Shown piece after piece: positions 5,598 to 6,454 of a stretch of 6,454 nucleotides of DNA. Each line of letters opens with the position of its first letter. Position 1 is the first letter of the stretch. The stretch covers positions 1 to 6,454 of the forward strand of contig JAFVVB010000158.1 in NCBI GenBank assembly GCA_017502425.1, written 5' to 3'. Origin of the DNA: Ruminococcus sp. Its GTDB lineage: Bacteria; Bacillota; Clostridia; Oscillospirales; Acutalibacteraceae. Below the pieces are notes generated by a model. It was not told the origin of the DNA. It saw only the letters and a list, made by a program, of their open reading frames with translations, and did no database searches. Both the position numbers and the translations under genes were made by a program.

Positions 5598-5615
5598 TCC
5601 TCTCCGCTTTTATGT
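5576..5615. terminator. Strong hairpin terminator, mainly for glgA, possibly bidirectional
   Basis: A perfect 14-bp stem (5581-5594 with 5598-5611, AAAAGCGGAGAGGA / TCCTCTCCGCTTTT) closes a 3-base loop, TAG. Leftward, in the glgA direction, it ends in T6, a good tail. Rightward the tail is only T4 followed by ATG, weaker. The loop TAG is also the stop codon of the rightward open frame. Confidence 0.9.
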
Positions 5616-5628
5616 TAGTTAGTATAGA

Positions 5629-6454
5629 TTACAGCCAGTTTAAGGTGTCTTCGTATACGTTGATGTAGTCCTGAGCACTACGCTCCCAGCTGTTGTCACT
5701 CATCATAGCACGCCACATGAGGTAGTGCCATCCTTCGTTATCATATATACCTGCTAAAGCACGCTTAACAGCGTTGCACATATCAGCGATATCATAGTTC
5801 TTGAAAGTGAAACCGTTTCCGTAGTTGTCGTAGCTGTCGAAAACAGAGTCTTTGAGACCGCCAACTTCTCTTACTACCGGAATAGTACCATAGCGAAGAG
5901 CTATCATCTGGGAAAGACCACATGGCTCCTGTTTAGAAGGCATGAGGAAGATATCAGCGCCTGAATAAATCTTTCTTGCAAGCTCAGGCACGTATCCTTC
6001 GCAGAAGCAAAGTCTGCCCGGATATTTCCACTGCATATCTCTGAAGAACTGTTCGTATTCTTCGTCGCCTGAACCTAAGATGACGAACTGCATTTTCTGA
6101 GTATTCATCAGGTCTTCGAGTCCGCCTCTTACTAAGTCGAGACCTTTGTGAGATACAAGACGTGTAACCATAGCAACCATAGGAATATCCCATGCCTGCT
6201 CAAGACCGAGTCGCTCCTGAAGTGCACGTTTACACTCGCCTTTACCGCCCATATTTTCTTTAGTGTAGTTGCAGTAAAGCTGGTAGTCAGTAGCAGGGTC
6301 ATAGCTCATGCCGTCGATACCGTTTAAAATACCGCATAATTTATAGTGGTTGTTGTTGAGTACGTGATGCAGACCGTGGCTGTACCATGGGTCTTTGATT
6401 TCAGCAGCATAGCTAGGGGAAACAGTGGTAACACGTGTAGCGCACTGAATAGCA
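5629..6454 (-). CDS. glgA: Glycogen synthase, C-terminal 274 residues (5' end outside window)
   Basis: GT5-family, GT-B-fold enzyme that extends alpha-1,4-glucan chains of glycogen, typically from ADP-glucose, in the cytoplasm. Diagnostic segments, numbered in the visible part, are VTTVSPSYAAEI (8-19), GILNGID (41-47), PATD (53-56), VTRLVSHKGLDLV (96-108) and ILGSGDEEYEQFF (125-137). The catalytic-loop sequence KQEPCGLSQMIALRYGT is at 174-190, with E176 matching the key glutamate of EPCGLTQ in GlgA, then VREVGGLKDSV (194-204). WERSAQDYINVY (256-267) closes the protein as in full-length GlgA. Roughly 40 percent of the gene, including the N-terminal ADP-glucose-binding KxGGL region, lies beyond the right edge. 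An internal ATG at 6309 is not the start, since the conserved frame continues upstream to the window edge. The gene ends just before a 14-bp terminator, so it is the last gene of its transcript. Confidence 0.96.
   Translation of the reverse strand, partial: AIQCATRVTTVSPSYAAEIKDPWYSHGLHHVLNNNHYKLCGILNGIDGMSYDPATDYQLYCNYTKENMGGKGECKRALQERLGLEQAWDIPMVAMVTRLVSHKGLDLVRGGLEDLMNTQKMQFVILGSGDEEYEQFFRDMQWKYPGRLCFCEGYVPELARKIYSGADIFLMPSKQEPCGLSQMIALRYGTIPVVREVGGLKDSVFDSYDNYGNGFTFKNYDIADMCNAVKRALAGIYDNEGWHYLMWRAMMSDNSWERSAQDYINVYEDTLNWL

Noticed and set aside
1..6454. tRNA genes, CRISPR arrays, insertion sequences, riboswitches.
   Set aside because: I saw no cloverleaf with a T-loop, no regularly spaced repeats, no transposase and no known riboswitch signature on reading both strands.

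Overview
The window looks like chromosomal DNA of a low- to mid-GC Gram-positive anaerobe of the class Clostridia, perhaps a Ruminococcus-like gut bacterium. That placement is an inference. It rests on the signal recognition particle RNA lying just upstream of dnaX (as in Firmicutes), strong AGGAG-type ribosome binding sites, T-rich hairpin terminators and TTGACA/TATAAT-type promoters. No species is claimed.

Region 1 (1-1517): the N-terminal 405 codons of dnaX (DNA polymerase III gamma/tau) run leftward off the window. The SRP RNA gene precedes dnaX on the same strand. A minus-strand promoter at 1423-1451 drives SRP RNA and probably dnaX, because the SRP terminator T-run ends only about 3 bases before the dnaX ribosome binding site. 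Back-to-back with it, a plus-strand promoter at 1468-1496 drives the next gene.

Region 2 (1518-2158): a single hexapeptide-repeat O-acetyltransferase of the maltose/galactoside acetyltransferase family, closed by a hairpin that also serves the convergent gene.

Region 3 (2161-5241): a compact leftward metal-response operon of three genes. In order of transcription they are an ArsR/SmtB-type repressor with an intact alpha-5 zinc site, a small class I SAM-dependent methyltransferase with a C-terminal Cys/His cluster, and a P1B-2-type (Zn/Cd/Pb) efflux ATPase. A well-formed promoter is followed directly by a SmtB-like inverted repeat, so metal-controlled autoregulation of the whole operon is the simplest reading. 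Gaps between the genes are 16 and 10 bases. The methyltransferase is the unusual member and the best candidate for something not fully described.

Region 4 (5217-5611): a rightward open frame without a usable start codon or ribosome binding site, back-to-back with the metal operon promoter. It is most likely the 3' remnant of a longer gene. Its stop codon sits in the loop of a 14-bp terminator hairpin.

Region 5 (5629-6454): the C-terminal 274 codons of glycogen synthase (glgA), leftward, with its start beyond the right edge.

Overall, two housekeeping loci (dnaX/SRP and glgA) flank an accessory segment. The metal operon and the gene remnant next to it would fit an insertion or rearrangement between the acetyltransferase and glgA.
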